Positions 33,098 through 44,219 of a stretch of DNA of 64,000 bases are shown in pieces. The notes under the pieces are model-generated. The model did not search any database and was not told the DNA's origin. It saw only the letters and a list, made by a program, of their open reading frames with translations. The stretch's first letter is position 1. Every line of letters starts with the position of its first letter. Source of the stretch: Sternotherus odoratus (taxonomy: Eukaryota > Chordata > Testudines > Kinosternidae); assembly GCA_032164245.1 (NCBI GenBank), contig JAVMKO010000003.1, positions 71,680,390-71,744,389 on the forward strand, read 5' to 3'. Both the position numbers and the translations under genes were made by a program.

Positions 33098-36000
33098 TCC
33101 GCCTCCCTCTCTTAAAAAAATGGAGAGTGGGAAGTCCCCACGAACGGAGAAATGGCCAAAAATCACCAGGGCTCCTTTCTAACCCTCCCGGACAGACACC
33201 ACGGAGTCCTCGGGTGCTGTCCTGGAGACGGGATCGGGCCCCTCGTCTGCTTTGCTTGCACATGGCTAGGGAAGGTTTCGTTGATCCGTCTTTGGTCAGG
33301 CAGAATATTACCCAGGTCGTTCTGATTTCCCTGCCGCTTGTTGCAGGAGATCTAGAATACTGGCTAGAAATAACAGCGGATGTTTTCCCCTTCTCTTCCT
33401 TGGCATTAACATTAGGGGGGCTCATTAGATTCAATGGCTGCGTCGGAAGTCAAGTTGAAAGGTGGTGTCCACATGAAGAGGTGACATACTGAAATGTGTC
33501 GCGTGCCTTGGCCCTGTCCTGTCCGGAGTAGGTGGCACGAAGCGAGAAGGAGCCTCCCTTGGCATCCCCGGGGAGAACTTCCATGAGGTCTCCATTGTCC
33601 CCGAGTCCCGGCTGAAAGCCCCTCTGTCTGCAATATCCGAATCCAATCATTCATGGCCAAAGAAACTGCCCTTAGCAGCTGCAGACACGCTAGCAAACCT
33701 GGAAAACATTCAGCACACTTTGGAGTGAATTCCAGTTTTGAAAAGAGCCCAGTGAAAACAACCCAGTCTGATAGGAAATCCCGGGGGTTTCTTTCTGCTC
33801 CGGCTTGCCAAGGAAGTGGCTTCCCCCTGAACTGTATTTGAAGCTGCCAATCTTTTTCTCCAGTTATAATTTCTAAGACCCTCTTTGGGAGCAATTTTTT
33901 GATCAGTTCCACTCCCGCGAGCCCACCGATTTCAGCGGCGATCTGACTGAGGACAGGGCCGGCCCTTTGATTTCTAATGTCTCCTGTTTAGTTCTAAGAG
34001 ACGAGAAACGATTATATACGGGGAACCGGGCGGGCTTGAGTGGGCACAATTACATTGACTGAAATGATGCACGTTCCCGCCTCGCTTCATTCTTTTGGCT
34101 TCCAACGCGGGATCCCCCGCTCCCCAAGTCTCCACTTCGGCTTTACCCCGCTTTGTTTTCAGGTTATTCCCTCTGGTCTCCGGGTGACCAGCCAGCAAGT
34201 GTGAAAAATCGGGATGGGGGTGGAGGGCAATAGGAGACTATATAAGAAAAAGACCCAAAATCGGGACTGTCCCTATAAAATCGGGACATCTGGTCACCCT
34301 GCCTCCCGGATTCTCTGCATTGGTTCATTTCTCCCGGCCGTTTCTTGGTGCGGTGTCTACATTGCAAAGCAGGCTTCATTCCTGCGCCGCCTGTCTCTCC
34401 CCCCACATAGGTCTCCATACACGCCATGCATTTCGGTGCCCTGTGTGCACGCCTCGCCTCATCAGCTCCTTCTCCGGACATTTCGCTAGGATCGGGGGCC
34501 AGGGGGCTAAGTCCAGGGATGGGGGGCACTAGCGGGCTTCAGGCCTCCCTCCTCGTGCGTATCGCTATTGGAAGCGCTTGGGGCGAACAGGGGGGACTGT
34601 TCTGAACTCCTCCGTGGCGGGTGGGAGGTAACGCGCCGGATCCACGCCGCAAGGCCCGCGCCGGACATGGCTAGGGCCGGACCCAGATCCGGCGTTACTC
34701 CGCTTTGCATGACTGGCTGTCTTTTCTCCCCCCCTTCCTGGCAGAAACTAGCCTTTTACTCGAAGATGCAGGAAGCCCCCGAAAGCGCCAGCAGCGCCAG
34801 CACCAGCAGCAGCTCCTTCTCCAGCCACGCGCCCGCCAGCATCAAGGAGGAAGACTGCAGCCCCGAGAAGGAGCGCCCCCCGGAGGCCGAGTACATCAAC
34901 TCCCGCTGCGTCCTGTTCACCTACTTCCAAGGGGACATCAGCTCCGTGGTGGACGAGCACTTCAGCCGGGCCCTTAGCCAGCCCAGCAGCTACTCGCCCA
35001 GCAGCGCCAGCGCCAAGACGGCACGGAGCGCCAGCTCCTGGAGGGGTGAGCACGGGGGGGCTCTGGCTAGCGGGGCGCCCGCAGTGCCTGGCTAAAACCG
35101 CCACCTACAAACCCAAGAGGATTCCCCAGAAAGGCTCAGGGCGTCCTGCTGCATTTATGTCTCCCCCGCCCGCTTTTTTAGAGGACCCCCCTCCCCGGCA
35201 GTGACAGCACTTTCCTAACGCAAACATGATGCGGTAAAAAAGCCGAAGGAAAACGACCCTCCAAGGGCTCATTAGAGCCGATCTTCTCCAGCCACCGGCC
35301 AGCGCTAGCCCACCTATGGGAAGTTTTCTGCTCTTGCAGCGGAAGCCCTGTCCCAGGCAGAGGGGTAGCGGGGCGCGAGGGAGCCTGGGAACATGCAATG
35401 AAGTTGGCAAGAAAAAAAAATCCCTGAACAGTTAGGAATAAAACTGAAATAAATGGCGTTACACATGCTGTTCCCTTGCAGAAAAGTACCCCAATGACCT
35501 GGAGTAAATGGGAACAGGATCGGGCTCCAGGGTCTTTTGTTTTGCCAACCATTTTTAGTGTAAAATATACAACGAATATTCCCGGCTTTGGGAATTGAAA
35601 TTGGTTAATTTTAGGCTTAGTAGGAGTCATATTTTTAGAGGGCAGAGCCCATACAGTCTACTGAAGTCCATTCGAGTTGTAGATGCTCATAAATAAATCT
35701 CTCTTTCTGGCTGAGAAATGACTGGTTAGATAAAATCACGTTGATCTGCGTGCGCTTATCCGTGGGAGTTGTACAAATTCTGTTGCGAAAACGTTCTGCC
35801 CTGGATAGCAATCCCAGCTTTTAAATGCTTTATGTTAGCGTCTCCGAAAAACTTAAGTCTAGTTACAATTATAGCGATGTATTTTCTTGTTTTCCCCCAA
35901 AAACAGCTCCTTGTATGTTGCCTCTGGAGACTTCCCCCTCCCACCCTCCGCCCCTCCATGACACCGAAATGCAATTGACTATAAAATGTTGCTGAAATTG

Positions 36001-39000
36001 GTGTGGGGAATTTAAAAATGGTCCCGAAATTACTATGTGATCCAACGTGCAGGAACTGGAAAAACACAGAAGTTCCCCACAAGGAACTATTCTTACCTGA
36101 TTTTTACCATGCGTTCTTATTTTTATTTTTTATCAGAAGTCCTTTAGCACATACCATTGAACGGGTAACACCACCTGGCCGTTGGTTTTTAGTTTAGTAC
36201 ATTGACAAGGAGATTTGTTTTTAAATGTAGAAAATATATAATCTATCTGATTACATATATATAGATCTATAGATTATATATTATCTACAGATCTCGCTCA
36301 AGGTATATAACAGATTTCCATATCTTTTGGGGGTGGGGGGAAATAAATAAAAACAATACCCTATTTAAATCCAGGATAGCAAAACTACAAGATATCCGTT
36401 TAGCCTTTCAAGTTTGTGGCTTTATTCCCCGTCCGTCCTATGTGGGGAAGAGGGAAACCCGCAGTGCAGTTTATGAAAAAAGTTGACTAAAGTGCGCCTG
36501 GGTTTATAAGAAAACAAGAACTATCGACATGCAGAGAGGGTATTCATGAGAAATCACATACTGACTATTTTCTAGAGCATACTCAGCAACATGCGGGAGA
36601 GAAGGCGATCGTGACTAGCTAACTTTAAGTGTAAGGCTCTAGCGGTCACTTACTCCCCCCCCCCCCCCTCAAGAATGAAGCTTGTAGCATTTCCCACTTA
36701 TGAACTCCATCCCAGATCCTCTGAATGTTTTCTTGCGTAACAATATATTTTACGTCAGAGCAAGGGGTTTGTATTTTAGGTTAAAACTCTGATGACAATT
36801 ACAAATTCATGTAGACACTCTGGCCCATACCGTATACTGGTAAAATTGCCCGTGAGTTGTTCACTGGGTGGGGGGAGGACTTAAGTCCTCTGTATTATAA
36901 ATCTAGCCAAGATCCTCCAATCTCACCGTGTATTTCTGTCAGTGGTTTATAAAAATGAAATGCTAGTTGAAATTTGGCAGGGATGCCAGATATTCTGTGC
37001 TGGAGGTGCCTGTGGTGTGCTACATCCACTCTCTGAATACAGCTGAAGGATCCTTGCCAGGGATTCAGAGATAACTTACCTCTGGCTCACACCACTTTCA
37101 GTGAAAGTCTTTCACGCACATTTCATTCACAACAGACATGCACAACATACCATATTAATAATACTTAACATTGCTATCTTCACTGTTGGTAAATATTAGT
37201 TCATCCTGCATATTGCTTGAATGGCAAATAAAATACAGAGTCCCTGCCGTGAAGTTCTTACCGCCCTAAGCGACCTGCAAAACGCATTACAAATGTTAGA
37301 GGCACCTGTGAGGCAGGCAAGCATTATTAGCCCAACTTTACAGGTGAGGGAATTGCCCATGGTCATTCAGAGAACAAGTGACCTGACTCCTAATGCCGCC
37401 TCATTCCAGACCTGCCTGTCTCTAAAGAGCATGAGGAGGAGATATGTCTTTATATGCTGAGTATGTAAATGATAAGTAAAAATACATACATGGTGCTAAA
37501 AATCTATAAGGTCTTTATTTTCCTCTATTCTGCACAGTAATTACTCTGCGCAGAACAGAAGTGACTTGATTCATCTGCCTGGGGAAAGAAAGCCCGTAGG
37601 TCAGGGCTTTTTCCAAGAACCATAAACAAATTGGACACTACAATTGTTTAACTCACAAGGAAACAAAAGCCTGAATCTGTCGGAGGCAGGGATCTGACAG
37701 GCGGTTAGTACTAGATGGTTAGCTGGAGAAGGATCTGTTTGAGGATCTACAGGGAGATTGAGCGCTGATTTATTGTGTGTGATAGCTGTCTGGAGGTCTG
37801 TGGGATGGTTCGCTGGAGGGGATCTGCTTGGAGATCTACTGGAATGGATGGCTGGAGAGGGAATCTGTTTTGGGATCTTTTGGGTGGTTCACTGGAGGGG
37901 TCTATTTGGGGATCTGGTATCTGATTTATTGGGTGTGTGAGCTGTTGGAGTCTGTTGGATAGATAGTTGGAGGACATCTCTGGGAGTTGATCTCTGGTGG
38001 TTGATGGGGTGTGAGAGCTGTTGGGAATCTCCGTGGGGTCGATTCAGGGGTGCCAAGTTTTCAGATCTATTGGGGTGCCAGGGAGCACAGTAAAGGGGAA
38101 GTTTCTTTGTGCTCACGCTGCTCTCCCCTCTCTCCCTTTCTCTCCCCAGATGGCCCCTTCCCGATGAGCCCGCGCAGCTTCCCCGCTTCCTTCTGGAACA
38201 GCGCGTACCAGCCCTCCTCAGTCCCGGCCTCCCTCAGCAGCAGCCTGGGTAGCCCCCTGGCTGCCGCCGCCCACAGCGAGCTGCCCTTCGCCGCGGCCGA
38301 CCCCTACTCGCCGGCCGCGCTGCACGGCCACCTGCACCAGGGCGGGCCGGAGCCCTGGCACCACCCGCACCCCTACCTGGGCGCGCAGGGCTCCGCCTAC
38401 CCCCGCCCCGCCGCCATGCATGAGGTCTACGGCGCCCACTTCGACCCCCGCTACAGCTCGCTGCTGGTGCCCGCTGCCTCAGTCCGCCCGCACCGCCTGC
38501 CGCCCGCCTCGGCGCCCGCGCCCGGCAGCCCCCAGTGCGAGCTGGGCAAGAGCGAGCCCGCCAGCACGGCCTGGGCGGCGCCGGGCCCTTTCCCCAGCCC
38601 GGCGGGGGACATGGCCCAGGGCCTGGGCCTCAATGTGGACGCAGGTAAGGGGCACGGCCTCCCCCGCCCGAGATGCGCATGTGCCGGGCCTGGGGTTGAG
38701 TGGGGAGCAGGCTCCAGACTGGAAGGCTGCAGCCTGCGGGCCCGGCCTTGCCCCCAGCACAAGCTGCCCTCCTGCAGGCCCCAGGGAAGCGTTTCCAGCC
38801 TTCCCCGCTCTCCTCCCCCGGGCGAGGGAAGGACGATTGCTTTCCCCCAGGAAAGTTGAGACGCTGATCTTTTAGGTGCGATCAGGTGTGGAGGGGAAGC
38901 TTCTTGCAGCTATGTGTTCACGGGAAAGGTGAGCCAGATATAACCCTGGTTTCTAGCAAGGTGAGCACAGAAATAGGGAATGCTCTGAGGAGCATTTCTC

Positions 39001-39447
39001 GGTTCTGGGCACATGCTTATTCTGACCACAATGAATGATCCCTCTAAGCTTTAGACAAAACAGGGATCCACACTTTTCCCTGGCCGAGTTTGGTTTTTTG
39101 CTTCACCACTGCCTTTCATTCTGGGGAGCCTCCCTTTTATTTCTCCACTCTCTCAAAATAATAGTGGTGTTTGGCTTTCTCTGTCCTTAAACATCTTGTA
39201 CCTGTTTTTCTTCTTTTCCCCCCCTTCTCTCCATTCTCAGGTTTGCAGCCTCAGGATAAAAGCAAGGATCTGTACTGGTTTTAGACCTGTCCTTCACCTC
39301 TTCTTCCCCTGGGCTCTCCCCCCACTAGATATCTGCCTAGTAGAATTGGTGACATTCAGAGCTGAAATCGAGTGGGTTTGTAACAGCTTCTGATCTTGGT
39401 TTTCAGCTCGCCGTTATTCCTTCTGTGGTGGATCTCTCCTGAGCTGA
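31785..39447 (+). CDS. VGLL2: VGLL2, vestigial-like family member 2, complete, four coding exons
   Basis: The spliced CDS is 31785-31865, 34745-35045, 38150-38644 and 39407-39447, 918 nt including TGA, 305 residues; mammalian VGLL2 is about 317. All junctions are GT-AG and the phases agree (0, 1, 1). The protein opens with MSCLDVMYQVYGPPQPYF, the family N-terminus. It has an acidic stretch with a SUMO-type IKEE at residues 60-63, and the Tondu (TDU) domain at about residues 82-107 with the VxxHF motif at V96-F100. Exon 3 carries the conserved SFPASFWNSAY at 137-147 and a His/Pro/Ala-rich tail. It ends RRYSFCGGSLLS. By family knowledge it is a nuclear transcription cofactor that has no DNA-binding domain and binds TEAD factors through TDU, acting in skeletal muscle and craniofacial development. 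Its convergent neighbour is ROS1, as in mammals. No truncation or frameshift is seen. Confidence 0.97.
32156..32271 (+). repeat. MITE, GGGTGACCAGA family, copy in VGLL2 intron 1
   Basis: The terminal inverted repeats are AGGGTGACCAGA at the left and TCTGGTCACCGT at the right, with TA at both ends. The internal GATTTTATAG and GATTTTTCACACTTGCTG are shared with the copies at 21230, 34182 and 46801. It is non-coding and about 115 bp. Confidence 0.8.
33031..33097 (+). repeat. (TTTC)n microsatellite
   Basis: About sixteen uninterrupted TTTC units in VGLL2 intron 1. The minus strand is the pure purine (GAAA)n tract. It produces artificial Lys/Glu/Arg or Phe/Leu/Ser repeat ORFs in several frames. 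Confidence 0.95.
34182..34300 (-). repeat. MITE, GGGTGACCAGA family, inverted copy in VGLL2 intron 1
   Basis: It is the same family as 32156-32271 but reversed: GGGTGACCAG at the left and TCTGGTCACCCT at the right, with the internal AATCGGGACTGTCCC and AAATCGGGACATCTGG blocks. With the upstream copy it makes an inverted pair about 2 kb apart in one pre-mRNA. Confidence 0.8.
34745..35045 (+). CDS. VGLL2: VGLL2 coding exon 2 with the TDU (TEAD-binding) domain
   Basis: The acceptor is a pyrimidine tract ending GGCAG at 34744 and the donor is GTGAGC from 35046. It is 301 nt, residues 28 to the first base of codon 128. It encodes KLAFYSKMQE, a Ser-rich linker, IKEE, SPEKERPPEAEY and then the TDU core with VDEHF (residues 96-100). 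This is the only domain of the protein with a known binding partner (TEAD) and it is intact. Codon third positions are mostly G or C, unlike the AT-rich flanks. Confidence 0.97.
36655..36668 (+). repeat. C14 homopolymer
   Basis: Fourteen consecutive C in VGLL2 intron 2; length is likely to vary between reads and individuals. Confidence 0.9.
37215..37420 (+). repeat. MIR-like SINE remnant
   Basis: It shows the order typical of amniote MIR-type SINEs: AATACAGAGTCCCTGCC near the start, then CATTATTAGCCCAACTTTACAGGTGAGG, GAATTGCCCATGGTCA, AACAAGTGACCTGACTC. It is diverged, with ends approximate. Confidence 0.5.
37690..38060 (+). repeat. Degenerate GT/GA-rich minisatellite before VGLL2 exon 3
   Basis: Phrases of the type GGATCTGTTTG, GGGGATCT, TGGTTCGCTGGAGGGG and GATTTATTGTGTGTG-AGCTGT recur imperfectly. 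The TGATTTATT...AGCTGT phrase occurs near 37767 and 37921, with a diverged form near 38000. The G-rich bias sits on the sense strand and ends about 90 bp before the exon 3 acceptor. Confidence 0.65.
38150..38644 (+). CDS. VGLL2: VGLL2 coding exon 3, C-terminal Pro/Ala/His-rich region
   Basis: The acceptor is CTCTCCCCAG ending at 38149 and the donor GTAAGG begins at 38645. The 495 nt encode residues 128-292: FPASFWNSAY, an Ala/Ser linker, DPYSPAALHGHLHQ, a His-rich PWHHPHPY and HEVYGAHFDPRY. These match the mammalian order with short length differences in the Ala/Pro/His runs. The exon is very GC- and CpG-rich, which creates long spurious ORFs in other frames. Confidence 0.96.
38645..39406 (+). 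other. VGLL2: VGLL2 intron 3
   Basis: 762 bp, GTAAGG to TTTTCAG, GC-rich at its start and pyrimidine-rich at 39190-39240. It has no recognised repeat. An in-frame readthrough of exon 3 would run to 38857-38859, giving a different tail if intron 3 were retained. Confidence 0.9.
39407..39447 (+). CDS. VGLL2: VGLL2 coding exon 4 (last 13 residues and stop)
   Basis: The acceptor is GGTTTTCAG ending at 39406. CT completes an Ala codon begun by the last G of exon 3, then RRYSFCGGSLLS and TGA at 39445-39447. The RRYS...SLLS ending is the family's C-terminus, which fixes this small exon despite its 41-nt length. Confidence 0.95.
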
Positions 39448-40230
39448 TCTGCTGACTCAAAGACCCCCGAGTCCCCTTCCTCTCTAACTTCAGACAAGCC
39501 CACCACGGCTCAGCATCTATGTCAGGCATTTCAAGGACAAGAACATGGGGAAGGCAATGGGACTTCATACTACTTGGCATTTCAAATACAATACTTAAGA
39601 CATATTGTGGAGGATAAAATTCCTTCTGTTGAAAGAGGAGAGCCAAAGAGACTTGTATTTAAACTAACTAACTCCACATCCAGAACTGTCGTCAGACTGC
39701 TTAAAAAGAGTTAAATTATGTGGACAGTGATGTGAAATCACTGGCCTTCTTAAGGAAAGGGGAGGGGAAGTTTTGGGGGGATTTTTTTTGGTGGTGTTGT
39801 GAATATTTTTTATGCCAATGAGAATTATTTCTTGAAAGCAGGTTGGGGAGATACTCAGTGATTTTGAACTGGATTTGTACTTTACATTATAGTAAAATGA
39901 AAGGAAGGAGATTTTAGCTCATGAACACTTTTGGACTGTTAACAAAACTGGACAGATCTTTCAGCCTGGGGTTATGAGTGGCAAGTGAGTAGCTTGGGCC
40001 ACCTGCCCTGGGCTTACAGAAATGCAGCTGTTCTATTGACAACTGTTCAAACTCCAAACATTTGACAACCTAGGTGGCACTTCTCAGCATTTGGCACAAC
40101 AATTACATTGGCTATTATATATATATATCATATCCAATGTAATTATATATATATAATATAATTTTTTACAAGGAATGTTTTATGATGAAAGAAGAAACCC
40201 TTAAAAAAATAAAACCTGACAGCCTTCATG
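39448..40230 (+). other. VGLL2: Probable VGLL2 3' UTR
   Basis: It starts after the VGLL2 stop. The first canonical AATAAA on this strand is at 40208-40213. ATTAAA variants occur further on, near 40393 and 40435, so the true end could be later. No coding sequence is present. It contains the hairpin at 40101-40144. Confidence 0.45.
40101..40144 (+). repeat. 11-bp perfect inverted repeat with AT-rich loop
   Basis: AATTACATTGG at 40101-40111 and CCAATGTAATT at 40134-40144 enclose a 22-nt TA-rich loop. A further (TA)n run follows to about 40165. In the probable VGLL2 3' UTR it would form a stem-loop in RNA. Confidence 0.75.
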
Positions 40231-41639
40231 GGGAACAACTGAAGCACACCAGAAGGAAAGGCACAATGTGAACAATTGATATCCATTGCCTCTAATATTT
40301 CTCTTTGTCTGTGTGGTGCTGTCATTCTGTCACTTTAATAGTAATTTTTTGAGGGTGGGAGTAAGGGATGTTTTTAAATGTAGAAGAGCTATATTAAAGA
40401 TGTCTCCTTTCACCCAGCATGTGTGTGTGTAAAGGATTAAAGCTAAACAAATAGGATGATGTCACAAACTGGAAATTTTAGCGTGGAACAGGGGGGAAAA
40501 ACACCTGTAATGTGAACAAAGCGACCCATTTTAGTTACTTTGTATTAAAGCGAAACAGAAATCTTGATGGTGCAAAATATTTTCTTATCTGAGTATTAAA
40601 AGGAAGTGTGACAAATGTAGACAATAAGGCGATACAATGGTGCCTAGCCACTATATGCTATAGGTTATAGTCTCCTTGTATGATTAACTAATATAAAATA
40701 AGCCAGGTGTAATTCTGTAACAAAATGTCCCACTTCAAAAAGCTGAGAAAAGAGGGAATTGTAAAACCCAACAGTTCCTATTAGTCTTGTAATTCAAAAT
40801 GCTCATACAGTCACATCAGTATCAACTAAAACTTCCTCGTGCTGGATTAGGGCCACTGAGAATTGGATCTTGCTTCTTCTGAATTTCCCTTCAGCACTGG
40901 CTCTAATGTAGCTAGATTTATGGAGGAGCATGGGAATCTTAGTGATGAGAATTAAGGAAAGCATTGGATATAATCACTGGCTGAAAATTGATTTGAAAAA
41001 CACTTTATTCGAGGATCGTCTTCACTTAGCACTTGGTGCACTGTGATTATTTTAACCCAGGGCTCCCACAAGAATTTTCCTCTTAGTCTATGGTAAACCT
41101 GGACCCCGATAGGCAGCAGAAAGGTAGACTGTGGAATTTATTTGACCGCTTAAATCAAAATGTTTGCAAGATCCTACATAGGAAAGAGGCAGCAGTTCTT
41201 GGAAAAAACACATATTAAGAAGAGTTACTCAAAAGGTGATACTGTAATTTAGGAGGTACAGGGGGGTAGGATTTTGTCAAAAAAATGCTGGGGGGTTTTG
41301 AAATTTTGAAAATTCAAAAAATTTCAACCAGCTGTAGTATGAAGGGCACTTCATTGGGAATGTTTATTCTCTCCCCCATTCCCTATCCTCACCACCCCCA
41401 CCCCTGAAACTCATACTGCGCAGGGCTGGGTGAATTCAGCCTGTGTTTGTGAATATTCTTGCAAGTAAAACCCAGCTATTCACGTCACTGGCATTCACAA
41501 CAATGATTCTTTCACTTTAATTCAGGGGACTGAAAGTTTATTTGCAATAAGGATTGCACAAATACAGAATCTACAAATACGCAGACCAGTATTTATACCC
41601 AAAGTACTCCTGTTCTTATTTATTGTTGATACAGTGGTG

Positions 41640-41758
41640 GCACCCATGGGCCCCACATCAGAACCAGGGTCTCATTGTGCTAGGTACTATACAAACATAA
41701 AGGGAAAAAAAAAACACCACAGCTACTTCCCCAAAGAGATTACAATCTAAATTGATAT
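41640..41758 (+). repeat. MIR/CORE-like SINE relic
   Basis: ACCAGGGTCTCATTGTGCTAGG, then CAAACATAAAGG and CCCCAAAGAGATTACAATC; same order as 20195-20340. Confidence 0.55.
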
Positions 41759-41759
41759 A

Positions 41760-41872
41760 AAACCCGATCCTGCAAAAAGACCATGCTTAACTTTATACAC
41801 AATGTGTCATTCATTGACTTCAAGGGGACTACTTACAGTGCATAAATTTAAACATATGCGGGATTGGGGCCT
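41760..41872. repeat. Palindromic MITE (GATCCTGCAAA family)
   Basis: CCCGATCCTGCAAA at the left, GCTTAACTTTA, a central CATTGACTTCAAGGGGACTAC, and ATGCGGGATTGGGGCC at the right. Confidence 0.7.
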
Positions 41873-44219
41873 AAGACTGTAAGATCCGAGAAGAAACTAT
41901 CTTTTTATGATGTATTTATACAGTGCCTACCACAGTGGGTCCCTCAGTGCTACAGAAATAATTTCTCTCATGGCCATTTTGAAGCTGTTTCACTGCTGTT
42001 TGCACACCAAATTCATTAAACAAGCATGAATGTTAGCAGATAATCTGTAAATGTGGTCCACATCACTTCCTGCTTACTAAAGCATTGGTCACCCAAGAAG
42101 TAAACAGACCCACAAGTGTCCAGTGCAGGGGCATGAAGAGAGACTAATCAGAGCGATCATTTTGTGAACAACCCATAGGGCGTTTGCAATGTCTGGTTGC
42201 AGAACAACTGAGCATAACCAACAAGCTAATTAAAACCACAACCTGTTCACAGCGATTTCCAGAAAGGAAACACAAGTTAAATTCCCTTAACCTGTTTCCT
42301 GCAAATAGTTTATACTGAGTATAATGTGAATAACAACATGGCTCAATGTATGTCATTTTTAAGGGCTTGAGGATTAATACGCTAAGTATCTTCAATAAGG
42401 ACTTTTCCTTTTCTCTTACGAAAATTGTGAACATTTGGCACAACCTGGTTCATGCCAAAAGCAAAAAAAAAAAATGCTCTTCAGGGATATTTTTACAAGC
42501 TCCAGCCTTAACACTAACTAGTCCCCGGCAGGGATACTTAAGCAGCATCTGGAGAGGGGGAGAACTGCATTTAAGACAAGAAATTGCACCAACCTCTGCT
42601 TTGGTTTTGGTGGTGGATTTTTAAAAGGGTTTCCTGGGAGCTGTCTCCAACAGAGGTGAGTTTGAGAATAAAGCAGACAACCACTGATGTTCCCACACAG
42701 CTACCCTTCCATTTAGAGTTGAAAGGTCTTATCCTAACACTGGGTTTGTCTTAGCATAAAGATCCTTGTTTCCCAGTGGGTTATTCATAAAAACCCTGGG
42801 GATGGGGAACAAGTGAAGTAGATCCTGAATAATCCCTCCGCCCCTCATGTGAAGCCTGCTGCGTGGCCTGTCTCTGGGGAATCTTATCTGCCCCATTTCC
42901 ACCTTAGGTTGGGAGGAGTTGCTGTCCCCTCTCACTTTCCCTTCGAAGTTCTATTTAGAATCCATGACGAGTTTTAACATGGGCTTAGATTGGTCCCTAT
43001 CTGGAATGGAGTGGAATGCAGCGGGTGTTTTTGGACACACCAGTGACCCCTTACTGGCTTCTCTCGTGCATTTCTTTCTGGCAAGTTTCTAATTAACATG
43101 TCTTTTTGCACTGCAGGGAAGCAAACCAGCTCCTCTGGAGGACTGTGGTGTCCTGACCAATGGCTGTGACCTGCCACCCAGAGGAGCAATTGCTGCTAGA
43201 GAGGGAGAAGGACTGGCTGTTTGGGGTGTAGTTGGTTGGTTGGAGAAGGGGTCTCTTAGCTAGTTTATTGTTTTTCAGAGCAAGGTGAAGGAGAGTAGAA
43301 GAGTGAGCAGAAATATACGTCCTAGCAATGGCCATTAATCTGGTGTGATGAGTCTCAGGACCCATGTTGTATCCTTGGTTCCTGAACGATAATAGGCTTT
43401 ACTTAATAATACTCCTAGGTCAGAACACATCCAAAATTGTGAAGATTTAACTGCTTGCACCCATTGCTAATATTATATATGGCGTTAAGTCAGCTATCTG
43501 GAAAAGTAGTTCTTTTGCTACTTTCTCTTTGCTTCTCTTGCTCCCGGTGTGACCCACAGCCTAGCTGTGAATAACACACACAAAGCATACAGCTCCTGAG
43601 CTATAACTCTAGAAGGTACAAGGCAAATCCACAAAGGGCTAGCATGCCATTGGGTATGCCCCCACCATCTCCGGTGGCAGTATGCTGCATATGTCACACC
43701 CACATCAAGTCCCTACAGTAGAAAGTGAAGGGGATATTGTTGTGTCCACCACAAACACGCATGTGGCCCAGTTGAGTTTGAGCACAATGTTGATCAAAAT
43801 GGCCTAAACCCTGTGTTGTCTAGTCCACTAATGTCATACCCAGCAGTGGGCTGGCTCAACAGGAGCCCTTGCTTTCTAACAGAGATGGCTGTGCCTTACT
43901 TTGTTTCACCGCATTTACAGCCTCAACCTACTGAACAACTGAGAACCTGGGTGTTTCTTTTAGAATTTGACAGTTGCTCTGATCCTCTAGTGAAAAGAGC
44001 AGGATAATTATACAGATAGCTAGATGCCCTTTTGCAGGTCTTTGTACCATGTCCCCACGATGCAGCTCTGCTTTCTGAATCATTTACCCCTGTTTCCTTT
44101 GCGGTATTTTTCACGTTTGCCATACAGTTCAGCAATTAGGACAAAGGAATGAAAGTAGTGGTGACATTGTTTTTATAGTTGTGTTTGCATGTAACTGAAG
44201 CGCTGGTTTACATTTCACG

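Larger units (their letters stand above)
31866..34744 (+). other. VGLL2: VGLL2 intron 1
   Basis: 2879 bp, GTACGT to GGCAG. It holds two GGGTGACCAGA-family MITEs in opposite orientation (32156-32271 and 34182-34300) and a (TTTC)16 microsatellite at 33031-33097. The rest is unique sequence, with a GC-rich stretch before exon 2 that continues the CpG-rich context. No other coding exon is visible. Confidence 0.9.
35046..38149 (+). other. VGLL2: VGLL2 intron 2
   Basis: 3104 bp, GTGAGC to TCCCCAG. It contains an AT-rich palindromic tract near 36220-36310, a C14 run at 36655-36668, a MIR-like stretch at about 37215-37420 and a degenerate minisatellite at 37690-38060 next to exon 3. The remainder is unrecognised and shows no additional exon. 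Confidence 0.9.
40231..44219. other. Intergenic between VGLL2 and the Penelope-like remnant
   Basis: It contains an AT-rich repeat piece at 41277-41335, a MIR/CORE-like relic at 41640-41758 and a palindromic MITE at 41760-41872. The rest shows no gene. Confidence 0.45.

Noticed and set aside
32965..33492. 175-codon plus and 137-codon minus ORFs
   Set aside because: Carried by the (TTTC)n microsatellite, giving Phe/Leu/Ser or Lys/Glu/Arg repeats.
34748..35104. 118-codon minus ORF
   Set aside because: Antisense of VGLL2 exon 2, GC-rich shadow.
38420..38875. 151-codon plus ORF and minus ORFs 38451-38762
   Set aside because: Other frames of GC-rich VGLL2 exon 3.
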